Shown: positions 17,292 to 26,362 of the stretch, in pieces
Position numbering within the stretch: the stretch's first letter is position 1
Layout: each line of letters starts with the position of its first letter
DNA from: Streptococcus mitis
GTDB lineage: Bacteria; Bacillota; Bacilli; Lactobacillales; Streptococcaceae
DNA: 64,000 nt
Direction: 5' to 3'
Assembly: GCF_902159415.1 (NCBI RefSeq)
Contig: NZ_CABGJU010000001.1
Span: 62,001-126,000 of the forward strand
Notes under the pieces: generated by a model
What the model was told of the DNA's origin: nothing
Seen by the model: only the letters and a program-made list of their open reading frames with translations
The model's database searches: none
Made by a program: the position numbers and the translations under genes

Positions 17292-18458
17292 TTGGCAGAT
17301 ACAATTTTAATTCTGGGTAATGGTTTTGATATTGCAATGGAGCGAAAAACGAAGTATGAAGAATTCATTGAGTTTGAACAGAGATTATTCGCTGAACCAG
17401 AAAGTGATTTACAAACCTTTCTAGATTTTAAAAATATAGATATTGATAAATACAAAGATAATTTGTATTTGAACTTTATTAATGAAAACAAAGATAGACT
17501 TGGAGAAAATTGGTCAAATCTTGAAATCATGATTTCTCAACTTGCAGATGCAATAATGTATTTTAAAGAGAATAGTGATGTATTATTTGCATGTACTGGC
17601 TATGCTGATTATTATGAATTTGATAATAATTTACCAGATATTAGTAATTACAATGCAAAACATTATCTAGTTAAAATAATTGAAGAAAAAATCGATAAGG
17701 TAGAATTCGACAACAGCGAAAAAGAGTTGCTAATAGACGAACTTAATAATATTTTCATTAAGGAACTTGATTTATTAATTGAACTATTAGAAATCTATCT
17801 GTCATATTTGGATTACTTAGACTTTGAAGTTCGAGAAATTGAAGTAAGACCAACAGCCCTAGATGCAATATCGGATTTGTCAAATTCCTATGTCCTGAAT
17901 TTTAATTATACTAACACGTCAGCTTATTTACTTGGAACTATTGAAGAAAGAATTCATTTTATACATGGGCAAATTGATTTAGAAAGAACATTCAGTAGAG
18001 TTAACACCATGGTCTTTGGGATTGAGGACAAAGAAAATGATATCAATAGTGATTTGATTCCTTACCAGAAATACTATCAAAGAGTTGTTAAGGAAACTGG
18101 AAATAAGTTTGAGATATTTTTTAAATTAACCTATTTTACCGAAAATATAAAAATACCGGGTAGAGAGCTAAGTAGTCCCAATTCTAAAAAAAATTCTAAA
18201 AACATTGTTATTTTTGGTCACTCAGTAGACCCTTTGGATAAAGAAATATTTCAAAAATGTTTTGAATTAGCAAAGAAAGGTGAGTATCCTTATCGATTTA
18301 TTTTCACTTATTTTGATGAGCAAGCTAAACGTTCGATTGTTAAAAATCTTGCAATCATTCTTGGGAAAGAAAAACTGATAGAGTTAACAGGAAAACGAAA
18401 TGTTGTATTTATAAAGAGTGATGATAAGGATGGTATGAAAGATGTTCTACTACCGTAA
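17292..18458 (+). CDS. abiH: AbiH family abortive-infection protein
   Basis: A 388-residue protein with both hallmarks of the AbiH family (named for a lactococcal abortive phage infection factor): the N-terminal ILILGNGFDIAMERKTKYEEF motif with the GNGFD nucleotide-binding-like loop, and the C-terminal IFGHSVDPLDKEIF motif. The middle also has the LNFNYTNT block. The family shuts down phage-infected cells; its molecular action is unknown to me. The start is a TTG at 17292, six bases after AGGAG; the methionine codon in the text frame comes only far downstream. The gene is visibly more A+T-rich than the helicase before it, which suggests separate acquisition. A terminator separates it from hsdM. 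Confidence 0.85.
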   Translation: MADTILILGNGFDIAMERKTKYEEFIEFEQRLFAEPESDLQTFLDFKNIDIDKYKDNLYLNFINENKDRLGENWSNLEIMISQLADAIMYFKENSDVLFACTGYADYYEFDNNLPDISNYNAKHYLVKIIEEKIDKVEFDNSEKELLIDELNNIFIKELDLLIELLEIYLSYLDYLDFEVREIEVRPTALDAISDLSNSYVLNFNYTNTSAYLLGTIEERIHFIHGQIDLERTFSRVNTMVFGIEDKENDINSDLIPYQKYYQRVVKETGNKFEIFFKLTYFTENIKIPGRELSSPNSKKNSKNIVIFGHSVDPLDKEIFQKCFELAKKGEYPYRFIFTYFDEQAKRSIVKNLAIILGKEKLIELTGKRNVVFIKSDDKDGMKDVLLP

Positions 18459-18524
18459 TAAAATCAAAAAATAATTGAATTTATAGAATACAATTGTAAA
18501 ATCTTAATCTAAAAATATTTCTAA

Positions 18525-18557
18525 TCCACTCGTCCTCCTATGTCGAGTGGGTTTTCT
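18525..18557 (+). terminator. Terminator after abiH
   Basis: Seven-base-pair stem CCACTCG (18526-18532) with CGAGTGG (18544-18550), then GTTTTCTT. Confidence 0.7.
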
Positions 18558-18564
18558 TAAAATA

Positions 18565-18573
18565 TGATAAAAT
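18565..18573 (+). promoter_or_regulatory. Extended -10 promoter of hsdM-hsdS-hsdR
   Basis: TGATAAAAT at 18565-18573, right after the abiH terminator and 35 bases before the hsdM start codon. No matching -35. Confidence 0.5.
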
Positions 18574-18607
18574 AGAAAGGATAATACATTAATTAAGGAA
18601 AGTAAAA

Positions 18608-20179
18608 ATGGCAAGTAAAGAAAATGCAGAGCGTAAGGAGCTTCACCGTAAAATTTGGGCGATTGCGGACGATGTTCGTGGGGCTGTTGACGGCTGGGAT
18701 TTCAAGCAATATATATTGGGAATTCTATTTTATCGCTTTATTTCAGAGCATATGGCAGACTATTTTGATCACGCTGAGCATGAAGCTGGAGATTTAGAAT
18801 TCCGTTATGCCGATTTGAGTGACCAAGAAGCTGAACGAGATTTCAAACCAGGGACAGTTGAGGATAAGGGGTTCTTTATTCTTCCAAGTCAGCTGTTTGA
18901 AAATGTGGTCAAGAATGCTTCACAAAATGAAAATTTAAACGAAGATTTAGCCAATATTTTCCAAGACATTGAAAAATCAGCGATTGGATTCAAGTCAGAG
19001 GATGATATCAAAGGATTATTTGATAACTTAGACACACGAAGCAACATTCTTGGTGGAACTGTACCAGAAAAAAATAAACGTCTTTCTGATATTCTTAATG
19101 GTATCAATAGTATTAACTTTGGCAACTTTGCGGAAAATGATATCGATGCCTTTGGGGATGCCTACGAATTCTTAATTTCCAATTATGCGAGTAATGCTGG
19201 TAAAAGTGGTGGTGAATTCTTCACTCCTCAGACAGTTTCTAAATTACTTGCTCGTATAGTAATGGTCGGTAAGGACAAGATTAACAAGGTTTACGACCCC
19301 ACATGTGGTTCGGGTTCACTCTTGCTTCAGATGAAAAAGCAATACGAAGACCATATCTTGGAGGATGGTTTCTTTGGTCAAGAAATTAATATGACCAACT
19401 ATAACTTGGCTCGGATGAACATGTTCTTGCACAACATCAACTACAATAACTTTGATATTAAGCGAGGAGACACACTTTTAAATCCTCAGCATTTAGATGA
19501 AAAACCGTTCGATGCTATCGTCTCTAATCCTCCATACTCTGTCAAATGGGTGGGAGATGGAGACCCAACTCTCATAAACGATGACCGGTTTTCTCCAGCA
19601 GGAAAACTAGCTCCTAAGTCAAAAGCTGACTTTGCTTTTATCATGCATAGTCTCAACCACTTGTCTAACAGAGGTCGAGCAGCCATTGTTTGTTTCCCAG
19701 GTATTTTCTATCGTGGTGGTGCGGAGAAGACCATTCGTCAGTATCTGGTAGATAATAACTTTGTCGAAGCGGTTATTGCTCTGCCTGATAATCTCTTCTT
19801 TGGAACCTCTATTGCAACGACAATTTTGGTTCTAGCGAAGAATAAACTAGAGAATAAAACCCTTTTTATCGATGCGAGTAAGGAATTCAAAAAAGAGACC
19901 AATAACAATATCCTGACGGACGAGAATATCGATCATATCGTTGAATTATTCGCTAATTATCAAAGTGTGGACTACAAATCAGCTCTTGTTGATAATGAGG
20001 TGATTGGTTCAGAGCAGGACTATAACCTTTCTGTCTCAACCTATGTTGAACAAGAAGATACACGTGAGAAGATTGATATTGATGAACTCAATCAAGAAAT
20101 TGCTGAAACTGTTGCTAAGATTGACCACTTGCGTGCAGAGATAGATAAAATAGTAGAGGAACTAGGAGGTAAATCATGA
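18608..20179 (+). CDS. hsdM: Type I restriction-modification methyltransferase subunit HsdM
   Basis: Adenine-N6 methyltransferase of a type I RM complex (M2S for methylation, R2M2S for cleavage). The 523-residue protein has the N-terminal HsdM helical domain ([30 protein letters not shown]), the [16 protein letters not shown] linker, the SAM-binding motif [12 protein letters not shown] near residue 237, and the catalytic motif IV NPPY near residue 309. The C-terminal coiled segment ([21 protein letters not shown]-like) contacts HsdS. It overlaps hsdS by four bases (ATGA), so M and S are made in step. All key motifs are intact. Confidence 0.97.
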   Translation: MASKENAERKELHRKIWAIADDVRGAVDGWDFKQYILGILFYRFISEHMADYFDHAEHEAGDLEFRYADLSDQEAERDFKPGTVEDKGFFILPSQLFENVVKNASQNENLNEDLANIFQDIEKSAIGFKSEDDIKGLFDNLDTRSNILGGTVPEKNKRLSDILNGINSINFGNFAENDIDAFGDAYEFLISNYASNAGKSGGEFFTPQTVSKLLARIVMVGKDKINKVYDPTCGSGSLLLQMKKQYEDHILEDGFFGQEINMTNYNLARMNMFLHNINYNNFDIKRGDTLLNPQHLDEKPFDAIVSNPPYSVKWVGDGDPTLINDDRFSPAGKLAPKSKADFAFIMHSLNHLSNRGRAAIVCFPGIFYRGGAEKTIRQYLVDNNFVEAVIALPDNLFFGTSIATTILVLAKNKLENKTLFIDASKEFKKETNNNILTDENIDHIVELFANYQSVDYKSALVDNEVIGSEQDYNLSVSTYVEQEDTREKIDIDELNQEIAETVAKIDHLRAEIDKIVEELGGKS

Positions 20180-21888
20180 ACATCCTAGAAGATATCCAGA
20201 ACTGCCCTGTTGAGTGGAAAGAGTTGGGTGAAGTTTGTTCTGTTAATAAAGGTAAGCAGCTAAACAAGAATCTGTTGATAGATGATGGATTATATCCTGC
20301 GTATAATGGTGGACAAACTTATTCAGGCAGAACTAATGATTACAATGTGGAAGCTAATACAATTATTGTAAGTCAAGGTGGGGCTTCTGCAGGTTTTGTC
20401 AATTTTGTAGAGACTAAATTTTGGGCTAATGCTCATTGCTATTATATACTTCCTGATGAAACTCAAGTGAAAAATAGATTTGTATATCATTTTTTAAAAA
20501 TGAATCAAAAATATCTTATGGATTTTCAACATGGCGCCGGTATACCTGCGCTAAAATCTGATAAATTAACTAAACTATTAATTCCCGTCCCTCCTATAAA
20601 AATTCAAGATAAAATAGTGCAAATACTTGACAAATTCACTAATTATGTAACAGAATTGACCTCAGAATTGACCTCAGAATTGACCTCACGTAAAAAGCAA
20701 TATTCTTTTTATCGAGATAAACTCTTATTATTTGAAGATGATGTATATCAGGTTGAGTGGAAGACGCTAGGGGAAGTAGCAGAAAACTTAGATAACATGA
20801 GAAAGCCAGTTGCAAAAGGAGGGCGTAGTTTGGGTATTTATCCATATTATGGCGCTTCTGGAATAGTAGATTATGTTGATAGTTTTATATTTGATGGAGA
20901 CTATCTTTTGATATCAGAGGATGGAGCAAATTTAGTTGTTCGTAAAACACCTATTGCATTTTCCATTTCAGGTAAAACATGGGTAAATAATCATGCTCAT
21001 GTATTAAAATTTGACAACATTATTAATCAAAAGTTTGTTAACTATTATTTAAATTATCTAGATTTATCACCATATATTACTGGAGCAGCGCAACCAAAGT
21101 TAAATCAACAAAATTTAAATAACATTAAGATTCCATACCCATCTCTCGAAATCCAATCTCGTATTGTTCAAGTTCTAGACAACTTTGACATGGTTTGTAA
21201 TGATCTGAACATCGGACTTCCCAAGGAGATTGAACTGCGTCAAAAACAGTACGAATATTTCCGAGAAAAACTCTTGACATTCGTCGCCGAAGGCGAGTAC
21301 ACTGACAGTACAGTACAGTACAGACAAGACATCATTAGGCTCTTAAATTGGGTTTTTGGCCCAATTCGAGTGAAGTTGGGACAAATTGTCAATTTACAAC
21401 GTGGGAAACGTCTTGTGAGACAACAGTTAGCTACTACAGGAAGTTTTCCAGTTTATCAAAACAGTTTGACGCCCTTAGGATATTATACCGAATCAAACAG
21501 AGTGAAAAATACTAGCTTTGTAATTTGTGCAGGGGCGGCTGGTGAAATTGGGTATAGTGCTATGGACTTTTGGGCAGCAGATGATGTGTACACATTAGAG
21601 ACGTCAGATAATATTTCTGATAAATTTATGTACTATGTCTTGTTAAGTAAGCAAGATAGACTCAAATCGCAAGTTCGAAAGGCAAGTATTCCGAGATTAT
21701 CTAAGGATGCTATTGATAAAATGACTTTTTACTTACCATCCATTACAGAACAAGAAAGAATCGTCTCCATTCTTGATAATTTTAACACTTTAACCAACTC
21801 TCTTTCTGAAGGTCTTCCAAAGGAAATTGAACTAAGACAGAAACAGTATGAATACTGGCGAGAACAATTATTAAACTTTACTAGATAA
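20176..21888 (+). CDS. hsdS: Type I specificity subunit HsdS with three target-recognition domains
   Basis: Chooses the DNA sequence that HsdM and HsdR act on. Normal HsdS has two target-recognition domains (TRDs) in about 400 residues; this one has 570 residues and three: TRD1 about 1-155, TRD2 about 190-345 and TRD3 about 393-540. Each TRD ends in a helical spacer containing a version of R-K/Q-KQY-x-FYR-D/E-K-LL. The spacers after TRD2 and TRD3 share [15 protein letters not shown]. Spacer 1 has three exact 12-bp repeats coding ELTS (20653-20688). Between spacer 2 and TRD3 there is a 5-bp repeat, ACAGT (21305-21323). Losing or gaining one unit would stop the protein at 385 or 391 residues, leaving a standard two-TRD subunit. 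TRD3 looks joined on by recombination; whether the three-TRD form is active is unknown. Confidence 0.93.
   Translation: MNILEDIQNCPVEWKELGEVCSVNKGKQLNKNLLIDDGLYPAYNGGQTYSGRTNDYNVEANTIIVSQGGASAGFVNFVETKFWANAHCYYILPDETQVKNRFVYHFLKMNQKYLMDFQHGAGIPALKSDKLTKLLIPVPPIKIQDKIVQILDKFTNYVTELTSELTSELTSRKKQYSFYRDKLLLFEDDVYQVEWKTLGEVAENLDNMRKPVAKGGRSLGIYPYYGASGIVDYVDSFIFDGDYLLISEDGANLVVRKTPIAFSISGKTWVNNHAHVLKFDNIINQKFVNYYLNYLDLSPYITGAAQPKLNQQNLNNIKIPYPSLEIQSRIVQVLDNFDMVCNDLNIGLPKEIELRQKQYEYFREKLLTFVAEGEYTDSTVQYRQDIIRLLNWVFGPIRVKLGQIVNLQRGKRLVRQQLATTGSFPVYQNSLTPLGYYTESNRVKNTSFVICAGAAGEIGYSAMDFWAADDVYTLETSDNISDKFMYYVLLSKQDRLKSQVRKASIPRLSKDAIDKMTFYLPSITEQERIVSILDNFNTLTNSLSEGLPKEIELRQKQYEYWREQLLNFTR
20653..20688 (+). 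repeat. Three 12-bp tandem repeats in the hsdS spacer
   Basis: GAATTGACCTCA three times without mismatch, in frame, encoding [12 protein letters not shown] at residues 160-171 of HsdS. EcoR124-type enzymes carry a 12-bp (TAEL) repeat at the same place, and changing its number alters the spacing between the two half-sites. Confidence 0.95.
21305..21323 (+). repeat. Pentanucleotide tandem repeat between HsdS TRD2 and TRD3
   Basis: ACAGT repeated 3.8 times (19 bases, no mismatch). The unit length is not a multiple of three, so slippage changes the frame of everything after codon 381 or so. Confidence 0.9.
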
Positions 21889-21942
21889 AGTCTTTAATCA
21901 TTTTGAGAAAGAATCTCAATTAAAACAAAAAGGAAGCATGCT

Positions 21943-24900
21943 ATGGTTGATTATTCAAAAATACATGAAGTAATTGCGGAAACAAATGAAGGGATTCTCT
22001 TGGCTGAATACCAACCAGAGTATCGCACGGATAGAGAGTATCAGTCAGAGGCTGATTTAGAAAATCAGTTAATTTCTGATTTGGTGAATCACCTTAACTA
22101 TGAACGATTAAATATTCATACGCCTGAAGAGCTCTTAGCAAATGCTAAGGTGCAAATAGAGAAACTTAATAAGGTGACTTTTTCGGATGCTGAGTGGGAT
22201 CGCTTTGTAGTAGAGTATCTGGATTGCCCCAATGAAGGATTAGTTGAAAAAACTCGAAAAATCCAAGAGAATTATATCTATGATTTTGTCTTTGATGATG
22301 GACGAATTAAAAATATTTTTATCCTTGATAAGAAAAATATTCATAACAACAGCATGCAGGTTATCAACCAGGTGACCCAAGTGGGTAGTCATACCAACCG
22401 TTATGATGTCACAATTATAGTGAATGGTCTACCGTTAGTTCAGATTGAATTGAAGAGACGCGGGGTTAGTCTTAAAGAAGCATTTGAACAAATCCATAGA
22501 TATAGCAAGGAAAGCTTCAATAGCGAAAATTCTTTATACAAATACATTCAAATTTTTGTCATTTCTAATGGGACTTATACACGCTACTTTGCAAATACGA
22601 CAGCTCAAAATAAAAATCATTATGAGTTCACTTGTGAATGGGCAGACCGAAAAAATAAAACGATTCACGACCTGGAGGACTTTACCGTTACTTTCTTGAG
22701 TAAACGAGTCCTCTTGGAAGTATTGACCAAGTATTGTGTCTTTGATGCTGATAATACCTTACTCATCATGCGCCCATATCAGATAGCAGCAACAGAGAGT
22801 ATTTTACGAAAGATTCATTCCACAAATGAAATGAAGAATTTCGGTACGATCAATGCCTGTGGTTATATCTGGCATACGACGGGTTCTGGGAAAACATTGA
22901 CTAGTTTTAAAACTGCTCGATTGGCCACAGAGTTGGACTATATTGATAAAGTGATTTTTGTGGTGGATCGAAAAGATCTAGACTATCAAACCATGAAGGA
23001 ATATCAAAAATTCCAACCGAATTCAGTCAATGGTAGCAACAATACAAAAGAACTCCAACGTAGTATTGAAGAAAATGATGATCGAATTGTTGTCACAACG
23101 ATTCAAAAGTTAAATAAATTTATAACAGCAAATCCAAACCATGAAATCTATAGTAAAAAATGTGTTCTAATCTTTGATGAATGTCACCGTTCCCAGTTTG
23201 GAAAGGCTCAAAAACGTATCAAAAAAGCCTTTAAGCAGTATGCTTTATTTGGATTTACAGGGACCCCAATTTTCCCAGAAAATAGCTTGACTGGAGAAAC
23301 AACACAAGAGGTTTTTGGAGAGCAACTTCATAACTACGTTATCACAGATGCTATTCGAGATAAAAAAGTGCTGAAGTTCAAGGTTGATTATAACTATATC
23401 AAGCCTGAAATTAATAAGTATAGAGAAGCGGAAAAGGCAGTCGGCCGAGAACTTGATGAAAAGAAACTCAAAAAGATGGAGAAGGAACTCCTTTTACATC
23501 CAGAACGGATAGCAACTATCACAGAGTATCTGTTGAGAGTTTATAATGATAAGACGCATCGAAATCAGCACTATACTCATAAACAAAAACAACTATCTGG
23601 ATTTAATGCCATGCTGGCTGTACAAAGTATTGAAGCTGCGAAATTATACTATGAAGAACTTCAGAGACAACAAGCAGAATTACCAGAAGCTAAGCGCTTG
23701 AAAGTCGCAACCATTTTTAGCTTTGCACCTAATGAAGAACAGTCAGCGTATGGCGAAATTCAAGATGAAGAGCTAGACCCTCAAGATACAGCCATGCCTC
23801 TTTCGTCTAAAGAGATTCTTTCTAAAGCAATCTACGATTATAATCAAATGTTTAAGACTAACTTTTCGACTGATGGGAAAGAGTTTCAAAATTACTATCG
23901 TGACCTTTCTAAACGAGTTAAATCTAAGGAAGTGGATTTACTAATTGTCGTTGGTATGTTCTTGACAGGATTTGATGCTCCAACAATGAATACTCTCTTT
24001 GTCGATAAAAATCTACGTTATCATGGTTTGATTCAGGCTTTTTCTAGAACCAATCGAATTTTTAACAAGGTTAAACCTTTTGGGAATATTGTATGTTTCC
24101 GTGATTTAGAAAAGGCTACGCAAGAAGCTATCAAAACCTTTGGGGATACTAATAAGCTTGATATTATCTTAGAAAAAAGTTTTAGTGAATACATGGATGG
24201 TTTCGTGGATCAGGTAACGGGTATTAAGGTCAAAGGTTATACAGAAGTCTGTCAAGAAATTCTGGAAAGATTCCCTAATCCACAAGAAATTGAAACAGAA
24301 CATGATAAAAAAGAATTTGTTAAGTTATTTGGTGAGTTTCTGAAACTTGATAATGTCCTTAGAAATTATGATGAGTTTCAAGAAATCGATAAACCTATCT
24401 CGGAAGGTTATCTCCAAGATTTAAGAAGTTCTTATGTGGAAATTCGAGATGAATTCTTAAACCTTAAAAACTATGAAAGAACGAAAGACCTAGGTGTTGA
24501 CCTTTCAGATATTGAATTTGAGATTGAACTCTTAAAAACGGATGAGATTAATCTAGATTATATCCTTGCTTTAATTGTTGAAAAATCGAAGAACTCTGAG
24601 TCTAAAGAAGTAATGAAAGCTGAAGTTAGCCGTGTCATTCGCTCAAGTATTGATATTCGTGCTAAGGAAGAGTTGGTGATTGGCTTTATCAATGATACTG
24701 ATTTAGCGAGTCTGAAAGACCATGATGAGATTATCAACGCTTTTTATGCTTATGGTAAAGAACGTAAAGCAGTTGCTATTCGTGAATTAGCAGAATCTGA
24801 AAATCTTGTAAAAGATTATCAATTATTCATTGATCGATCTATTCAACGTGGTTATGCTGAGAATAGTGGAGCTGATTTGGATTCGATTATTCCACCTACT

Positions 24901-24987
24901 TCTCGTAGACATGGAGCTCGTGAACGTAAGAAACAAGAAGTTTTACATCAGATTCAAACATTAGTAGAGATTTATTCAGGAATCTAG
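21943..24987 (+). CDS. hsdR: Type I restriction endonuclease subunit HsdR
   Basis: The DNA-translocating and cleaving subunit of the type I complex. The 1014-residue protein has an N-terminal PD-(D/E)XK nuclease domain with the catalytic QIELKRRG motif near residue 170, then the motor: Walker A TTGSGKTLTS near residue 310, DECHRS (motif II) near residue 414, GFTGTPIF (motif III), DLLIVVGMFLTGFDAP and the QAFSRTNRI motif VI. A C-terminal helical domain follows. All motifs are intact, so restriction should be active. It starts 54 bases after hsdS with AAAAGGAAG upstream. No invertase or extra silent hsdS genes lie in the window. Confidence 0.97.
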   Translation: MVDYSKIHEVIAETNEGILLAEYQPEYRTDREYQSEADLENQLISDLVNHLNYERLNIHTPEELLANAKVQIEKLNKVTFSDAEWDRFVVEYLDCPNEGLVEKTRKIQENYIYDFVFDDGRIKNIFILDKKNIHNNSMQVINQVTQVGSHTNRYDVTIIVNGLPLVQIELKRRGVSLKEAFEQIHRYSKESFNSENSLYKYIQIFVISNGTYTRYFANTTAQNKNHYEFTCEWADRKNKTIHDLEDFTVTFLSKRVLLEVLTKYCVFDADNTLLIMRPYQIAATESILRKIHSTNEMKNFGTINACGYIWHTTGSGKTLTSFKTARLATELDYIDKVIFVVDRKDLDYQTMKEYQKFQPNSVNGSNNTKELQRSIEENDDRIVVTTIQKLNKFITANPNHEIYSKKCVLIFDECHRSQFGKAQKRIKKAFKQYALFGFTGTPIFPENSLTGETTQEVFGEQLHNYVITDAIRDKKVLKFKVDYNYIKPEINKYREAEKAVGRELDEKKLKKMEKELLLHPERIATITEYLLRVYNDKTHRNQHYTHKQKQLSGFNAMLAVQSIEAAKLYYEELQRQQAELPEAKRLKVATIFSFAPNEEQSAYGEIQDEELDPQDTAMPLSSKEILSKAIYDYNQMFKTNFSTDGKEFQNYYRDLSKRVKSKEVDLLIVVGMFLTGFDAPTMNTLFVDKNLRYHGLIQAFSRTNRIFNKVKPFGNIVCFRDLEKATQEAIKTFGDTNKLDIILEKSFSEYMDGFVDQVTGIKVKGYTEVCQEILERFPNPQEIETEHDKKEFVKLFGEFLKLDNVLRNYDEFQEIDKPISEGYLQDLRSSYVEIRDEFLNLKNYERTKDLGVDLSDIEFEIELLKTDEINLDYILALIVEKSKNSESKEVMKAEVSRVIRSSIDIRAKEELVIGFINDTDLASLKDHDEIINAFYAYGKERKAVAIRELAESENLVKDYQLFIDRSIQRGYAENSGADLDSIIPPTSRRHGARERKKQEVLHQIQTLVEIYSGI

Positions 24988-25087
24988 TAAAGTGGACGTT
25001 AGATTCATCTAAAAATCAATTCGCTTATTTTATAGATATAACTTTGTTTCCGTATTTCCTGGGAACTAGTAGAAAGTTAGGAGAAAT

Positions 25088-25492
25088 ATGGAAACTAATA
25101 ATCACCGTGCCCTTTGTCAGCAACTCTGGGCGGAAAATAAATACCTTGTTTTGAGCCATTCTAGCAATATTTACAAGGACATTCGCCAGTATCTTAAGCA
25201 AGAAGTGGTGGAGGTGAGTCAGGTTCAAGAGATGATTGACTGTGCCTGCCAGATTCCAGAACACAGAGGTCAGGTTTGCAATGCTTTTCAGCATATTTGG
25301 GGCTATTTTAAAAAGAAAGCGACTGATGCTGAGCGTAAGGACTATATGTTTTTACTGGAGCGTTATCACTCTGGTCATGCCACCAAAGAAGACTTGATTT
25401 ATCAGACGAGAGATTTGCTTGAACGATACCCAAATGCATATCTGCAACATTCTACCTTGCTGAAAGGAGACTCCCATGAGACTTTGGCATGA
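25088..25492 (+). CDS. DUF1722 (YbgA-like) domain protein
   Basis: A 134-residue protein that matches the DUF1722/YbgA domain: LWAENKYLVLSHS at the start, the central YHQV-like segment, and LLERYPNAYLQHSTLL at the end. The domain's activity is unknown to me. In E. coli, ybgA lies next to the photolyase gene phr; here the domain gene overlaps by 17 bases a T4 endonuclease V-like gene, so it again sits beside a UV-lesion repair enzyme. A good ribosome binding site (TTAGGAGAAAT) precedes the ATG. It is a single-domain protein, without the DUF523 half often found with it. Confidence 0.8.
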   Translation: METNNHRALCQQLWAENKYLVLSHSSNIYKDIRQYLKQEVVEVSQVQEMIDCACQIPEHRGQVCNAFQHIWGYFKKKATDAERKDYMFLLERYHSGHATKEDLIYQTRDLLERYPNAYLQHSTLLKGDSHETLA

Positions 25493-25841
25493 GGCTTTGA
25501 TTTCACAACTTCCCCGTCCTCAGCTCTTAGGACAGCATCGAGAGTGTTGCGCTCTGCGTGGCAATGGCTGGGGCAGAAAGCATGCGACGGTGGACTATGT
25601 CTTTACCCATTCGCCCTATCGTCTCTTTGCCTATCATCGCTTGATTATGAAGGAGATGGTTAGCCGTGACTACAAGGTCAGTCCAGAGTGGTTGGACAAG
25701 AACTACCGCGGAAAGATCTGCCCTCCTTATCAAGACTTAGTAGAGGAAAAGCTGAAAAGTCCTATTTACAACGAACATGATGCTGCCTACTATGAGGAGT
25801 GTCTGGCTAATCTCCGTGACAAGGGGATAGAGCTGGAGTAA
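25476..25841 (+). CDS. T4 endonuclease V-like pyrimidine dimer glycosylase family (TIGR02328-type)
   Basis: A 121-residue protein that I align without gaps to T4 endonuclease V over its first 30 residues: L8, S10, L12, L17, R22 and E23 coincide, and GWGRKHA follows as AVRKHV does in the phage enzyme. Glu23 is the catalytic acid there. The residue matching the nucleophilic Thr2 is Arg2 here, so the chemistry may differ. Further conserved stretches are SPYRLFAYHRLIMKEM, VSPEWLDKNYRGK and C-terminal N-E-HD-AYYEECLANLR. The gene starts inside the DUF1722 gene with AAGGAGA six bases before the ATG. A role in UV-dimer or base-lesion repair is inferred; the alignment rests on my recall of the T4 sequence. 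Confidence 0.75.
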   Translation: MRLWHEALISQLPRPQLLGQHRECCALRGNGWGRKHATVDYVFTHSPYRLFAYHRLIMKEMVSRDYKVSPEWLDKNYRGKICPPYQDLVEEKLKSPIYNEHDAAYYEECLANLRDKGIELE

Positions 25842-25900
25842 TAGTAAGGATTTTTTTAAATTTATAACTCTTTTCGTAATTTTTTTGAATAATAAAAATG

Positions 25901-25933
25901 AGACCTTTAGAATTTTCTAAGGTCTTCTTTTTA
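25901..25933 (+). terminator. Terminator after the DUF1722/glycosylase pair
   Basis: Stem AGACCTT(T)AGAA with TTCTAAGGTCT (one bulge), then CTTTTTA. It closes the pair before the toxin-antitoxin operon. Confidence 0.7.
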
Positions 25934-25945
25934 TAAGTATTTGAA

Positions 25946-25974
25946 TTTACTTTTAATAACTTTTGAGTTATAAT
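25946..25974 (+). promoter_or_regulatory. Promoter and possible operator of the toxin-antitoxin operon
   Basis: -35 TTTACT (25946-25951), 17-base spacer, -10 TATAAT (25969-25974). An inverted repeat ATAAC (25956-25960) and GTTAT (25967-25971) lies between and over the -10 box, a fitting place for an autorepressor. Confidence 0.5.
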
Positions 25975-25996
25975 TAAATTGAAAAGAGGTTGCTTG

Positions 25997-26362
25997 GTGC
26001 ACACGATTTACTTCTATAAGGACAAAAATGGAAATGAGCCAGTCTTGGATTATATGAGAGAATTGGCCTGTCGTAAAAGTAAGGATAGTCGCATAACACT
26101 CAATAAACTAAACGACTATATCGAGCTACTTAGTCAGCATGGGACTAGAGCTGGTGAACCTTATATCAAACATTTGGAAGATGAGATATGGGAACTAAGA
26201 CCTCTTCGGGATAGGATTTTATTTGTAGCTTGGGTTGAGGGAAGTTTTGTTCTTTTACATCATTTTGTCAAAAAGACTCAAAAGACTCCTAGAAGAGAAA
26301 TTGAAAAAGCCAAGCGTGAACTGAAGGACTTAAAAGAAAGAGGGTTAAGTGATGAAAAATAG
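25997..26362 (+). CDS. RelE/HigB-type (Gp49-like) toxin
   Basis: A 121-residue basic protein of the RelE/HigB toxin fold, Gp49-like branch: [19 protein letters not shown] at the N-terminus, the central G[26 protein letters not shown] core with the typical ELR-x-R-x-RI/LFV motif, and [26 protein letters not shown] at the C-terminus. Members of this group cleave mRNA, usually on the ribosome. I set the start at GTG 25997, seven bases after AGAGG, giving V-H-T-I-Y-F; a TTG at 25979 is the alternative. The toxin gene comes first and the antitoxin second, the order of HigBA systems. It overlaps the antitoxin gene by 11 bases. Confidence 0.85.
   Translation: MHTIYFYKDKNGNEPVLDYMRELACRKSKDSRITLNKLNDYIELLSQHGTRAGEPYIKHLEDEIWELRPLRDRILFVAWVEGSFVLLHHFVKKTQKTPRREIEKAKRELKDLKERGLSDEK

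Noticed and set aside
21305-21323. Assembly error making the three-TRD HsdS
   Set aside because: The frame is open through the repeat and all three TRD-spacer modules look intact, so a real fusion is the simpler reading; only raw reads could exclude an indel.
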